A stretch of DNA of 37,955 nucleotides. It comes from an uncultured beta proteobacterium. GTDB taxonomy: Bacteria; Pseudomonadota; Gammaproteobacteria; Burkholderiales; Rhodocyclaceae. The stretch lies in assembly GCA_903886975.1 (NCBI GenBank), contig CAISOB010000062.1, positions 1 to 37,955 of the forward strand, written 5' to 3'. A program made the translations under genes and the position numbers. Under the pieces are notes generated by a model. That model did no database searches. It saw nothing but the letters and a program-made list of their open reading frames with translations, and was not told where the DNA came from. Within the stretch, counting starts at the first letter, position 1. Each line of letters begins with the position of its first letter. This document shows positions 17,853 to 26,375 of this stretch, piece by piece.

Positions 17853-19127
17853 ATGGCGACCATCTTTCTCATCAGCCTGTTCGGTCTGATCTTCATCAAC
17901 GTTCCGATCGCCATCGCGCTGCTCGGAACCACCGCGGTGATGATGGCGCTGTCCTCGGGCATATCGACGCAGATCCTGACCCAAGGCCTGATCCGCGGCA
18001 TCGACAACTACCCGCTGCTGGCCATACCCTTCTTCATGATCGCCGGCGAGATCATGAACGTGGGCGGCATCTCCAAGCGCGTCGTGACCTTCGCCAATGC
18101 CCTCGTCGGCCATATCAAGGGCGGCCTCGGCTATGTCACAGTCATTTCGGGAATGATCTTCGCGGGCGTTTCGGGATCGGCGATCGCCGATACGGCGGCG
18201 CTCGGTTCGGTCCTCAATCCGGTGATGAAGGACAAGGGCTACGATCCGGCCAGGAGCGCCGGACTCATCTGTGCCGCCGGCTGCATCGGGCCGATCATTC
18301 CGCCGAGCATCCCGATGATCATCTACGGCGTCACCGCCAACGTCTCGATCATCAAGCTCTTTCTCGGCGGTGTCATCCCGGGCATCTTGGTCGGCATCGC
18401 GCTGATGATCATTTGGTACTTCCATTCGCGTAAACGCGGTTACGAGTCCGCCCCGCGCGCGCCGTTCAGGGAGGTATTGATGGCGACGCTGGACGCTTTC
18501 TGGGCTTTCATGCTGCCGGCGATCATCCTCGGCGGGATCATCTTCGGCGTCATGACGCCGACCGAAGCCGCGGTCGTCGCGGTGGTCTATGCCTTCGTCG
18601 TGTCGATGTTCGTCTACCGCGAAATGCGCCTCGCCGACATCCCGGAAATCATCACCGCGGCAATGAAGAGCACCGCGTCAGTGATGTTCGTCGTCGGCGG
18701 CGCGACCTCCGCCGCTTATCTGATCACCACTGCGCACATTCCGGAGATGCTCGCCGACTTCATTCTGTCGTTTGCCAGCGACGTCTATCTGCTGATGCTC
18801 TTCATCAACATCCTGCTGCTGATCATCGGCTGCGTGATGGACACCGCGCCGGCGATTCTGATCCTCACGCCGATCCTGGTGCCGGTCGTCGTCAGCTACG
18901 GGCTCGATCCAATCTATTTCGGCGTGGTAATGGTCATGAACCTGTGCATCGGCCTGATGACGCCGCCGGTCGGGGCAGTGCTCTACATCGGCAGCGGTTT
19001 CTCGAAGCTGAGCATTTACCGGCTGACGCAGGGCATGTTCCCATTCATCGTCGCGATGGTCGTCGTCCTCTTCGTGATCACCTATGTTCCGGAACTGGTG
19101 ATGATAACCACGCGACTTGTAAAGTAG
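17853..19127 (+). CDS. TRAP transporter large membrane subunit, DctM (system 2)
   Basis: A 424-residue multi-helix transporter subunit with all DctM landmarks: YPLLAIPFFMIAGEIMN, IFAGVSGSAIADTAALG, GPIIPPSIPMIIYG and the second-half GLMTPPVGAVLYIG. It shares the fold and motifs of the system 1 subunit but is diverged along its length. It is placed between dctQ (upstream) and dctP (26 bases downstream). The dctQ-dctM-dctP order is the reverse placement of the receptor gene compared with system 1. Confidence 0.94.
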   Translation: MATIFLISLFGLIFINVPIAIALLGTTAVMMALSSGISTQILTQGLIRGIDNYPLLAIPFFMIAGEIMNVGGISKRVVTFANALVGHIKGGLGYVTVISGMIFAGVSGSAIADTAALGSVLNPVMKDKGYDPARSAGLICAAGCIGPIIPPSIPMIIYGVTANVSIIKLFLGGVIPGILVGIALMIIWYFHSRKRGYESAPRAPFREVLMATLDAFWAFMLPAIILGGIIFGVMTPTEAAVVAVVYAFVVSMFVYREMRLADIPEIITAAMKSTASVMFVVGGATSAAYLITTAHIPEMLADFILSFASDVYLLMLFINILLLIIGCVMDTAPAILILTPILVPVVVSYGLDPIYFGVVMVMNLCIGLMTPPVGAVLYIGSGFSKLSIYRLTQGMFPFIVAMVVVLFVITYVPELVMITTRLVK

Positions 19128-19153
19128 TTTCTAACAACCAGGAGGAAATGAAA

Positions 19154-20218
19154 ATGACGCTAAGAGTTCCCGTGCTGCTCGGAGGAGTCGTGCTTGTCGC
19201 CTTGCTGCTGAACGCTTGCATGAAGGCCGGCGATGCGCCGGCCCCGAAGGCCGCGGCCGCACCGGCGCCGGCCGCTGTGGCGCCGCAAATCACGATAAAG
19301 TTCGCGGTCGGCGGCCCCGACACGCTGCCGATCTTTCGCGCCGTGAAAGACTATTTCAAGCCGCAGATCGAAGCCAAGTCGAACGGCAGAATCGTCGTCG
19401 AACTGTACCCGGGCTCGCAACTAGGCGACGACGTGAAGCTGCTCGAATCGCTGCGCAGCGGCACCCTCGAAGCGGCCGGACCGACCTCGGCGCCGCTCGT
19501 CGGCATCGTTCCTGAAATGGCCATCTTCGATATTCCCTTCCTGTTCCGCAACACCAAGGTCGCCGATTTCATTCTCGACGGCAAGATCGGCCAGGAGCTG
19601 TCCGCCAAGCTCGAAGCGAAGGGTCTCTACAACCTCGCGTGGTCGGAAATGGGATTCCGTTATCTGACCAACAGCGTGCGCGAAATCAAGGACCCGAGAG
19701 ACGTCAAGGGCCTCAAGCTGCGCACCATGGAGAACCCGATCCACCTCGCGACCTGGCGTCTGCTCGGCGCGAACCCGACGCCGATGCCGGTTTCCGAAGT
19801 GTTCACGGCGCTCAAACAGCAAGCCATAGACGGCCAGGAAAATCCGGTTGTCGCGATTTCGGGCTGGAAGTTCTACGAAGTGAACAAGTACATCACCCTG
19901 ACCGGTCACGTCTATTCGACCCTGTCATTCCTCTACAGCAAGAAGCTCTTTGACAGCTACGCCAAGGAAGACCAGGATCTGATCCGCCAGATCGCCAAGG
20001 AAACCGGAATCAAGGGCCGCGAAATCGCGCGCAACGACGAGGCGAAATATATCGAGGACATCAAGAAGACCGGTCTCGCGACTTTCACCGAACTAGCTGC
20101 CGATCAGAAGAAGGCTTTCCAGACCGCAACCGCTTCGGTCTGGAACCTGGTGTCGGAAAAAGCGGGACCTGATCTCATCAAGGAACTCAAGGCCGAACTG
20201 CAGAAAGCGCCCGACTGA
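19154..20218 (+). CDS. TRAP transporter solute-binding lipoprotein, DctP family (system 2)
   Basis: A 354-residue DctP receptor. Unlike the system 1 receptor it has a lipobox (LLLNAC) at about residues 17-22, so it is probably a lipid-anchored receptor rather than a free periplasmic one, followed by an Ala/Pro-rich linker. Family blocks: YPGSQLGDDVKLLESLRSGTLE, FDIPFLF, and VKGLKLRTMENP with the carboxylate-binding arginine. Two ATGs are possible; 19154 is chosen because the AGGAGG at 19140-19145 is eight bases away, whereas it is only two bases from the ATG at 19148. It is the last gene of the block and is followed by a strong terminator. Confidence 0.93.
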   Translation: MTLRVPVLLGGVVLVALLLNACMKAGDAPAPKAAAAPAPAAVAPQITIKFAVGGPDTLPIFRAVKDYFKPQIEAKSNGRIVVELYPGSQLGDDVKLLESLRSGTLEAAGPTSAPLVGIVPEMAIFDIPFLFRNTKVADFILDGKIGQELSAKLEAKGLYNLAWSEMGFRYLTNSVREIKDPRDVKGLKLRTMENPIHLATWRLLGANPTPMPVSEVFTALKQQAIDGQENPVVAISGWKFYEVNKYITLTGHVYSTLSFLYSKKLFDSYAKEDQDLIRQIAKETGIKGREIARNDEAKYIEDIKKTGLATFTELAADQKKAFQTATASVWNLVSEKAGPDLIKELKAELQKAPD

Positions 20219-20230
20219 TGATCGATTGCC

Positions 20231-20259
20231 CAGAGGCCAATGCGTCGGCCTCTGCTTTT
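20231..20259 (+). terminator. rho-independent terminator of the TRAP block
   Basis: Perfect 8-bp stem CAGAGGCC/GGCCTCTG with an 8-base loop, followed by CTTTT, 12 bases after the dctP stop. It marks the end of the TRAP system 2 transcription unit. Confidence 0.85.
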
Positions 20260-20922
20260 GCGCAATATCGCTTCAGCGCGACGGCGTATCACCTGACATG
20301 AGCATGGCACGGCGTCGGGATCAGAGCGATTCGGCATTGACCGCATGCAAACTTGTGACCGAGAAGCATTGTTCGCGAACTACCGCACACGGCGTGTCGA
20401 AGTTCAGGCGTTAGGGTAACGCCTTTGCGTCCTTTGTCCGAAGCGCTTGGCGGAATCTCCCAGAAAATCGCGTCGAATTTACGATAGTCCCAAGAAAGGT
20501 TGTCGGTAGGAAGCGAAAGAAGCGGCGATGATGCGTCGCGTGCGGATACCGGTTCAACGAGAGAAGTCACTCTTACGCGCACTTCCGATCTGACCGAGTT
20601 ACTCGCGTTGGCTAGAGGACAGGTTTCAGAGTGAACCGGCCCTTTGAATGACCGCAAGGTGAAAACGGTGACCGACTGCTCATCGCCGAACTCGGACGAG
20701 TGCCGCAGCTATATATGTATGTCATTAGAATACTGCAGCGCACAGCAAAAGATCAACGACGGATTGCAGACATTCCCCGATCTTAGAATAGGTTCTTTCG
20801 ACGCCGAGGACGCAGAGAGCGGAGAGAGGAATTGACCATTCATGCAGTGCGTGAGCGGCCGACTTTTCCGCGTCCTCTGCGCCCTTCTGGCTTTCTCTGC
20901 GAACTTTTCTTTGAAGGCGCCT
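20260..20922. other. 663-base stretch without a supported gene
   Basis: Between the terminator and the 3' end of the aminotransferase gene I see no recognisable protein. A 122-residue open frame exists on the minus strand (20289-20657), but it has no family resemblance I can support and no Shine-Dalgarno. The right end holds a repeat of the CGCAGAG type, listed separately. Confidence 0.5.
20801..20915. repeat. dispersed CGCAGAG-type inverted repeat
   Basis: The left part has GAGGACGCAGAGAGCGGAGAG and the right part, on the opposite strand, reads as CGCAGAGAAAGC and GCGCAGAGGACGC. Together they form degenerate inverted arms built on the unit ACGCAGAG. Units of this kind are known as dispersed intergenic repeats in betaproteobacterial genomes. 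It sits immediately downstream of the aminotransferase gene. Confidence 0.5.
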
Positions 20923-22149
20923 CTAGCGCATGGCGCGAATCACACCGGCCAGGCGCTCGACACCGGCGTCGATCTGCGCCGGAGGCACCGTGACGAAAGC
21001 CAGGCGCAGCGACTCGATAACCGGCTTTTCCGCGAAAAATGGCGCGCCCGGAACAAAGGCCACATTCTGCTCGATGGCCCGCGCCAATACGGCGGCGGCG
21101 TCCATGCCGCGCGGCAATTCGACCCACAGGAACATGCCGCCGCGCGGCGCGTTCCAGCGCACGCCCTCGGGCATGTAGCGCGCAAGCGCCGCGAGCATCG
21201 CCGCGCACTGCGCGCGGTAGAGCGTGCGTATCGTCGGAATGTGGGTATCGAGAAAACCATCCTTGACAACGTCATAGACCGCCATCTGCGACAGCGTCGC
21301 GGTGTGCAGATCGGTCGCCTGCTTGGCCTGCACGAGCTTGGCGCGCAAGGCCGGCGGCGCGATCACGTATCCGAGGCGCAGCCCGGGCGCCAGTACCTTG
21401 GAGAAGGAACCCATATAAACCGTGCGCTCCGGCGCCAGCGAGCGGATCGACGACGGCGTTTCGCCGTCGTAGGAAAGGGCGCCGTAGGGGTCGTCCTCGA
21501 GGATCAGTAAATCGAGTTCGCGCGCACGCTCGGCCAGAGCGCGGCGACGATCTTCGGGCAGAAGCCGCCCGGTCGGATTCTGGAAGTTCGGCAAGCAGTA
21601 AAGAAATTTTGCGCCGCGCGCAGCTTCCGGCAGCGCCTCGGGCAGCAATCCGTCGTCGTCGCTGGGAACGGACACAAAATTTGGCGCGAACATCGAAAAT
21701 GCTTGCAGCGCGCCCAAATAAGTCGGCGTCTCGACGAGCAGCGTGTCGCCGGCGTCGACCAGGACCTTGGCCAGCAGATCGAGGCCCTGCTGCGAGCCGG
21801 AAACGATCAGCACCTCGTCGGCCGACACCGGCGCCTGCGGCGTACCGATCCGCGCCGCGATCCATTCACGCAGCGGCGCGAAGCCCTCGGTGGTGCTGTA
21901 CTGCAACGCCTCACGGCCGCAGTCCGAGAGCACGCGCTCGAACGCCGTGCGCATCGGGCCGACCGGGAAGGTCGCCGGCGCCGGCAGACCGCCGGCAAAT
22001 GAAATGACTTCGGGCCGCTCGGTGATCTTGAGAATTTCACGAATAGCGGAACTCTGGATCGCCCGCGCCCGATCCGAAAACAGGCGTTCGAAATCCGGCC
22101 CGCCGAGTTGTCGGGAAGGCTCGAGAGTTCTGAGAGCATTGGTAGTCAT
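20923..22149 (-). CDS. PLP-dependent aminotransferase, MocR/LysN-like class I
   Basis: A 408-residue fold-type I aminotransferase without the GntR DNA-binding domain of MocR regulators. Signature features: ISFAGGLPAP (residues about 49-58), LQYSTTEGFAPLREWIA, SGSQQGLDLLAKVLVDAGD, the cofactor-binding NFQNPTG, and the PLP lysine in GSFSKVLAPGLRLGY. This pattern matches 2-aminoadipate/branched-chain transaminases of the LysN group; the exact amino donor is not determined by sequence. It is alone on the minus strand between a repeat region and the HDOD gene, which diverges from it. Confidence 0.9.
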   Translation of the reverse strand: MTTNALRTLEPSRQLGGPDFERLFSDRARAIQSSAIREILKITERPEVISFAGGLPAPATFPVGPMRTAFERVLSDCGREALQYSTTEGFAPLREWIAARIGTPQAPVSADEVLIVSGSQQGLDLLAKVLVDAGDTLLVETPTYLGALQAFSMFAPNFVSVPSDDDGLLPEALPEAARGAKFLYCLPNFQNPTGRLLPEDRRRALAERARELDLLILEDDPYGALSYDGETPSSIRSLAPERTVYMGSFSKVLAPGLRLGYVIAPPALRAKLVQAKQATDLHTATLSQMAVYDVVKDGFLDTHIPTIRTLYRAQCAAMLAALARYMPEGVRWNAPRGGMFLWVELPRGMDAAAVLARAIEQNVAFVPGAPFFAEKPVIESLRLAFVTVPPAQIDAGVERLAGVIRAMR

Positions 22150-22495
22150 CTGCGTAGGTCACTCAAGGGACTGGATGGCGCCGGGAGCGGATTTCGTATT
22201 CCGCGGCGAACGGCGCCAGTCTACCCTTCTTTTCCGGCGCGTTCGTGCCCGTGCAAAATCCGGCAGGCGGCAATGCGCCCGTGCCTTGAGTTTCAATGCG
22301 GCGACTTAGGGAACGTCGGATGCCCGTTTGTCGTATAATCCAAGATGAATATGGCGCATGTCATCGTGCCGGATGCATAGTCGGACCGCCGCCGCGGCAG
22401 CAAGCGTCGATATGCGCTAAGATAGGAAGGGAACCGGCCCGACCAGAATTACAGGCATCAGTGCCGCAACAACAAGATTCAAGAGCGCTCTTACC
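22150..22495. other. divergent promoter region, aminotransferase / HDOD protein
   Basis: 346 bases without a gene. A consensus -10 box TATAAT (22334-22339, plus strand) is present but no good -35 lies 16-18 bases upstream. A perfect 12-base palindrome AAGAGCGCTCTT (22481-22492) ends three bases before the HDOD start. Confidence 0.4.
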
Positions 22496-23737
22496 ATGCC
22501 AGAGACTTATTTCTTCTTTCGCCCGATTCTCGCTGCCGATCGCAGCTGGGTTGCTTTCGACTGCCAGGCCGGCGTTTCCGGCGCGAAGGAAAGCGCCGAC
22601 TTTGCGCGCTGTTTCGCCGAATCCGGTGCGGCGGCGCTGGCCGAGCTATTGCCCATGGTCACCCCGCTCAATCCGTCCTGGCTTGAAGAAGACGCGTTCG
22701 TCGATGGATTCAACACCAATCGCGTCATCTTTGTTCTGCCTGCCACGAGCGTTGAAGACCCGCAAGTGACCGTGCGCTGCCAACAGCTTCGCGCGCAGGG
22801 CAAGCGCTTTGGCGCCGACATCGACAGCGCCGATCGGCTGCGCAACGCGCCGACCGCCGCCTTCGATTATCTGCGCTTCGATGCGGCCTGCGCCAGGCAG
22901 GACATCCCGATCGCCGATCTCAAGTACGCGAAGCACATCGGCTTCCACAAGATCGCAACGCGGGTCGACACGCATGAAATGTTCGAAGCCCTGACCGACA
23001 AAGGCTTCGATTGGTACGACAGTCGTTTCCTGACGGCGCGCAATCCGCACTTCGGAAAAGAGCCGGACCTGACTCGGCTGAAACTGCTCAAGCTGCTGAA
23101 CCTGGTGCGGCATGACGGCGACACGCACGAGATCGAAGCCATCTTCCGCGAAGAATCGAAGCTTTCTTACAACCTGCTGCGACTTGTCAATTCAGTTGCC
23201 GTCGGTGCAAGAACCAAGATCAGCAATTTTTCGCAGGCCATCGCCCTGCTCGGCCGCCGCCAGTTGCAGCGCTGGCTGCAACTGCTGATCTATGCCGATC
23301 ATCTGGCCCACGGCGACGCCGCCAACCCGCTGATGCAGATTGCCGCCGCGCGCGGGCACCAGATGGAACTGCTCGCGTCGACGATAACGCCCAGACCCGA
23401 TATTCCCGACTTCATCGACAATGCTTTCATGACCGGCCTGTTTTCGCTGCTCGAGGTTCTGATCAATTTGCCGATGCCGGAAATTCTCAAGGAGCTTCCG
23501 CTGCATGATGCGGCCAACGAAGCCTTGCTCGCCTGCGCCAATGGTGGCGAGCCTGGAGAAATTCGCGGCGGAATTCTCTGCCAGCTTCTTGCTGCGATTG
23601 TTGCTGCCGAGACGCGCAACATTTCGGCCGCCGAATCAATACTCGCGCGCCTGGAAATAAGCCCGGCGGCCCACGCAAAATCACAGGTTGCCGCCTTGCA
23701 CTGGGCGAGCCGCATCAACGCCGATCCCGATCAGTGA
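22496..23737 (+). CDS. HDOD-domain signalling protein with degenerate EAL-like N-terminus
   Basis: A 413-residue cytoplasmic protein of the YuxH/CdgJ layout. The N-terminal half (about 1-200) has an EAL-like fold pattern, beginning FFFRPILAADRSWVAFD, but I see none of the EAL catalytic motif, so c-di-GMP hydrolysis is unlikely. The C-terminal half is an HDOD domain: LTRLKLLKLLNLV, FREESKLSYNLLRLVNSVAV, ISNFSQAIALLGRRQLQRWLQLLIY, then NAFMTGLFSLLEVLINLPM. HDOD proteins act as scaffolds linking second-messenger signals to motility and stress. Monocistronic by position, with a consensus TATAAT at 22334-22339 upstream. Confidence 0.85.
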   Translation: MPETYFFFRPILAADRSWVAFDCQAGVSGAKESADFARCFAESGAAALAELLPMVTPLNPSWLEEDAFVDGFNTNRVIFVLPATSVEDPQVTVRCQQLRAQGKRFGADIDSADRLRNAPTAAFDYLRFDAACARQDIPIADLKYAKHIGFHKIATRVDTHEMFEALTDKGFDWYDSRFLTARNPHFGKEPDLTRLKLLKLLNLVRHDGDTHEIEAIFREESKLSYNLLRLVNSVAVGARTKISNFSQAIALLGRRQLQRWLQLLIYADHLAHGDAANPLMQIAAARGHQMELLASTITPRPDIPDFIDNAFMTGLFSLLEVLINLPMPEILKELPLHDAANEALLACANGGEPGEIRGGILCQLLAAIVAAETRNISAAESILARLEISPAAHAKSQVAALHWASRINADPDQ

Positions 23738-23746
23738 TCGCCGCGC

Positions 23747-24160
23747 CTATCCCAGGCGCTTCAGATGGCTGCCGCACGCTGCCCGGCAATCGCTGGCGCC
23801 AAAACCGGGAACCGGGATTTCGCCGCCGACCCGCTGATTGACGCAGCACTCCGATTCGCCGTGACGGCGCACTTCAAGCACCCGCACGCCCGGCGCCGCG
23901 AGCAGATAGTCGATATGCCAATGCATCTTTTTCGCCGTCGCTAAATGACGCTTCACCCGAGCTTCGAAATTGCGCAGCGCGCTTCCGGTGTAGATATAGA
24001 TTCCGGCGGGGAAATCGAAAGTGCCCAGGCGTCCGATGCGCACGCGCGACGGCCCGGCCACTTCGATCAGCAACTGGTAGGTACGCGCGGCGCCTGGCAA
24101 TGGGGCCTGCTGTCCCGTTTGCACACGCCGCGCGATTGACAACGCATCCTTAGTCGCCAC
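23747..24160 (-). CDS. DUF123 (GIY-YIG-like) family protein
   Basis: About 137 residues from the start used. The core LIEVAGPSRVRIGRLGTF, FPAGIYIYTGSALRNFEARVKRHL, then HWHIDYLL and a cysteine pair (ESECCVNQ) match DUF123, a compact GIY-YIG-related domain found alone or beside nucleases. Function is not established. The start is uncertain: GTG at 24160 overlaps the end of the upstream metallohydrolase gene by 11 bases, suggesting coupling; a TTG at 24142 is an alternative. Frame and strand are secure from the conserved core. Confidence 0.75.
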   Translation of the reverse strand: MATKDALSIARRVQTGQQAPLPGAARTYQLLIEVAGPSRVRIGRLGTFDFPAGIYIYTGSALRNFEARVKRHLATAKKMHWHIDYLLAAPGVRVLEVRRHGESECCVNQRVGGEIPVPGFGASDCRAACGSHLKRLG

Positions 24161-24788
24161 AGAAAGGATTGCTGCGCCGTTCGGCACCCAGCGTCGACAT
24201 CGCACCATGGCCGGAGATGAAAGCGACGTCGTCGCCAAGCGGCCAGAGGCGTCCGCGGATCGAAGCGAGCAAGGTCTCGAAATCGCCTTGCGGCAAATCC
24301 GTTCGGCCGACCGAGCCCTGAAACAGTACGTCGCCAACGACCGCCAGGCGGTCGGCCGCTGAAAAGAAAACCACGTGGCCCGGTGTATGCCCGGGACAAT
24401 GCAGCACCTCCAGTTCGACCTGGCCGAAACGCACGCTGTCGCCCTGCTCGAGCCAGCGATCCGGCGTAAAGGCGCGCACGTTCGGAAAGCCGAACATCCT
24501 GCTTTGATCGGCCAGGCCATCGATCCAGAACTGGTCCGCGCGCTGCGGACCTTCGATCGGCAGCGATAGCCGTTCGGCCAGATCGGCAACGCCGCCGGCA
24601 TGATCGATATGTCCGTGCGTGAGCAGGATCTTCTCCAGTTGCAGGCCCTTCTTTTCCACCACGCTCAAGATGCGCGCGATGTCGCCGCCGGGGTCCACCA
24701 CCGCCGCGCGCCGCGTCTCATCACACCACAGGAGACTGCAGTTCTGCTCAAACGGGGTAACCGGGATGATTTGATATTTCATTGTCAT
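24150..24788 (-). CDS. metallo-beta-lactamase-fold hydrolase, YcbL/glyoxalase II-like
   Basis: A 212-residue MBL-fold enzyme. The HxHxDH motif is LTHGHIDHAGG (His58, His60, Asp62, His63); further metal ligands are HCPGHTPGH and GDVLFQGSVGRTDLP, and the end is FISGHGAMSTLG. Length and the short C-terminus match the YcbL-like type I glyoxalase II group, which hydrolyses S-D-lactoylglutathione or related thioesters. The start ATG at 24788 (MTMKYQIIPVT) is chosen from the family pattern; ATG 24782 is two codons downstream. It precedes and overlaps the DUF123 gene on the same strand. No clear Shine-Dalgarno. Confidence 0.85.
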   Translation of the reverse strand: MTMKYQIIPVTPFEQNCSLLWCDETRRAAVVDPGGDIARILSVVEKKGLQLEKILLTHGHIDHAGGVADLAERLSLPIEGPQRADQFWIDGLADQSRMFGFPNVRAFTPDRWLEQGDSVRFGQVELEVLHCPGHTPGHVVFFSAADRLAVVGDVLFQGSVGRTDLPQGDFETLLASIRGRLWPLGDDVAFISGHGAMSTLGAERRSNPFCGD

Positions 24789-24987
24789 GGCTGGTGGCGA
24801 CACGGTTGGTGGCCGCTGGCGGGCGGCCCGAGGGCCAAGCGTACGCGAACTGGTTTTGCACGTAAAGCGTTCAGACCCGCGGCGACGTATTTGGGCCTGG
24901 CGAGTAATGCTAAACTGTTCGACGGACGCTTTGCCACCGGGCCTGGCGTCGGCGCGAATCAGATGACAATTTGTCCGGAAGGACGCG

Positions 24988-26352
24988 ATGCTTTCTGCAA
25001 GAATCTTCGCCTCGAGAGCGCTGGCAAAGCTCGTCGCACTGTTCGGTCGCGGCATGGTCATCACCGTCGCCGCGATTCTGCTTGCCACCCTGGCGATCGG
25101 GCTCGCCATTGTCGCTTTCGTCAATTCTTCCGCCCCGACGGTCATCACCATCACCAGCGGCCCCGCGGGGAGCGTCTTTGAAAGATATGCCGAACGCTAC
25201 AAGAAGATCCTGGCGCGCGAAGGCGTGACCCTGAAGATTCTTCCATCGGCGGGATCGATCGAGAACTTCAATCGGCTCAACGATCCGAAGGTCAGCGTCG
25301 ACGTCGGCTTCGTTCTGGGCGGCGAGGCCAACAACGCAGACATTGGCGAACTCTTTTCTCTCGGCAGCATTTCTTATCAGCCGCTGATGGTCTTTTATCG
25401 GGGCGCCCCCAAGAATCTGCTTTCCGACTTCAAGGGCAAGCGACTCGATATTGGCATGGTGGGCAGCGGCACGCGCAGTCTGGCACTCGCCCTCCTCAAG
25501 GCCAACGGCATAGCGCCGGATGACGGGACGGTTCTGGTCGATTCGGTCGCCGGCGACACCGTGCAGTCATTGCTCGAGAATCGCATCGACGCCCTGTTCG
25601 TGATGGGCGACTCCACTTCGACCGACCTGATGCGCAGCCTGCTGCACACGCCCGATATCCAGCTCTTCAATTTCACGCAGGCCGATGCCTATGCGCGAAA
25701 AATAGTCTATCTGAACAAGCTGGATCTGCCCAAAGGATCGCTCGACTTCGGCAAGAACATTCCGGCGGAAGACATCAGCCTGATTGCTCCCACCGTCGAG
25801 CTCGTTGCGCGCAAAACGCTGCACCCGGCACTGTCCGACGTCCTGCTCGAAGCGGCCAGGGAGGTGCACGGGTCGCCGGGACTGTTCAAGAAGCGCGGCG
25901 AGTTCCCGGCGCCGATCGAACACGAATTTGCCATTAGTCCGGACGCTTCACGCTTCTATACATCGGGCAAGAGCTTTCTTTACCGCAACTTCCCGTTCTG
26001 GGTCGCCAGCCTGATCGCCCGAACGCTTGCCGTCGTCGTGCCGCTGACCCTGCTGCTCATCCCGGCGCTCAAGGTGGCTCCGGCCATCTACAAGTGGCGG
26101 ATCCAGTTCCGCATCAGCCGCTGGTACAAGGTCTTGCTCGAACTCGAACGCGATGCCTTGAAGCCCTCGCCAGACCCCAAACGACATGAAGAACTTCTGC
26201 ACCACCTGGCCGAGATCGAAAGCACCGTCAACACGATCACGATTCCGGCGTCGTTCGGCGACCTGTTTTATGATCTTCGCGTACACATCGATTTTGTCCG
26301 CGCGAGTCTGCTGGCCAGACACGAACACGAATCCCGGGACATACCGTCGTAA
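24988..26352 (+). CDS. TAXI-family solute receptor with C-terminal membrane anchor
   Basis: A 454-residue protein. A membrane helix or uncleaved signal lies at about residues 25-46, then a TAXI-type receptor fold: TSGPAGSVFERYAERYKKIL, VGFVLGGEANN, and GMVGSGTRSLALALLKANGI. After the receptor domain the protein continues with a second hydrophobic helix (about 337-358) and roughly 100 mostly helical cytoplasmic residues with LERDALKPSPDPKRHEELLHHL. TAXI receptors normally pair with a fused DctQM permease; none is near, so this anchored form may sense rather than transport. The start at 24988 has GGAAGGA upstream. It is followed 23 bases later by the DedA-rhodanese gene, probably one unit. Confidence 0.85.
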   Translation: MLSARIFASRALAKLVALFGRGMVITVAAILLATLAIGLAIVAFVNSSAPTVITITSGPAGSVFERYAERYKKILAREGVTLKILPSAGSIENFNRLNDPKVSVDVGFVLGGEANNADIGELFSLGSISYQPLMVFYRGAPKNLLSDFKGKRLDIGMVGSGTRSLALALLKANGIAPDDGTVLVDSVAGDTVQSLLENRIDALFVMGDSTSTDLMRSLLHTPDIQLFNFTQADAYARKIVYLNKLDLPKGSLDFGKNIPAEDISLIAPTVELVARKTLHPALSDVLLEAAREVHGSPGLFKKRGEFPAPIEHEFAISPDASRFYTSGKSFLYRNFPFWVASLIARTLAVVVPLTLLLIPALKVAPAIYKWRIQFRISRWYKVLLELERDALKPSPDPKRHEELLHHLAEIESTVNTITIPASFGDLFYDLRVHIDFVRASLLARHEHESRDIPS

Positions 26353-26375
26353 GGGATTCATCGGAAGGCCGATCA

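Noticed and set aside
20570..20592. A stretch resembling the end of a common sequencing adapter (CACTTCCGATCT)
   Set aside because: Only about a dozen bases match with mismatches, and flanking sequence does not continue the adapter; probably chance.
20289..20657. 122-codon minus-strand frame in the gap after the TRAP block
   Set aside because: No ribosome-binding site, family or context; not strong enough to call a gene.
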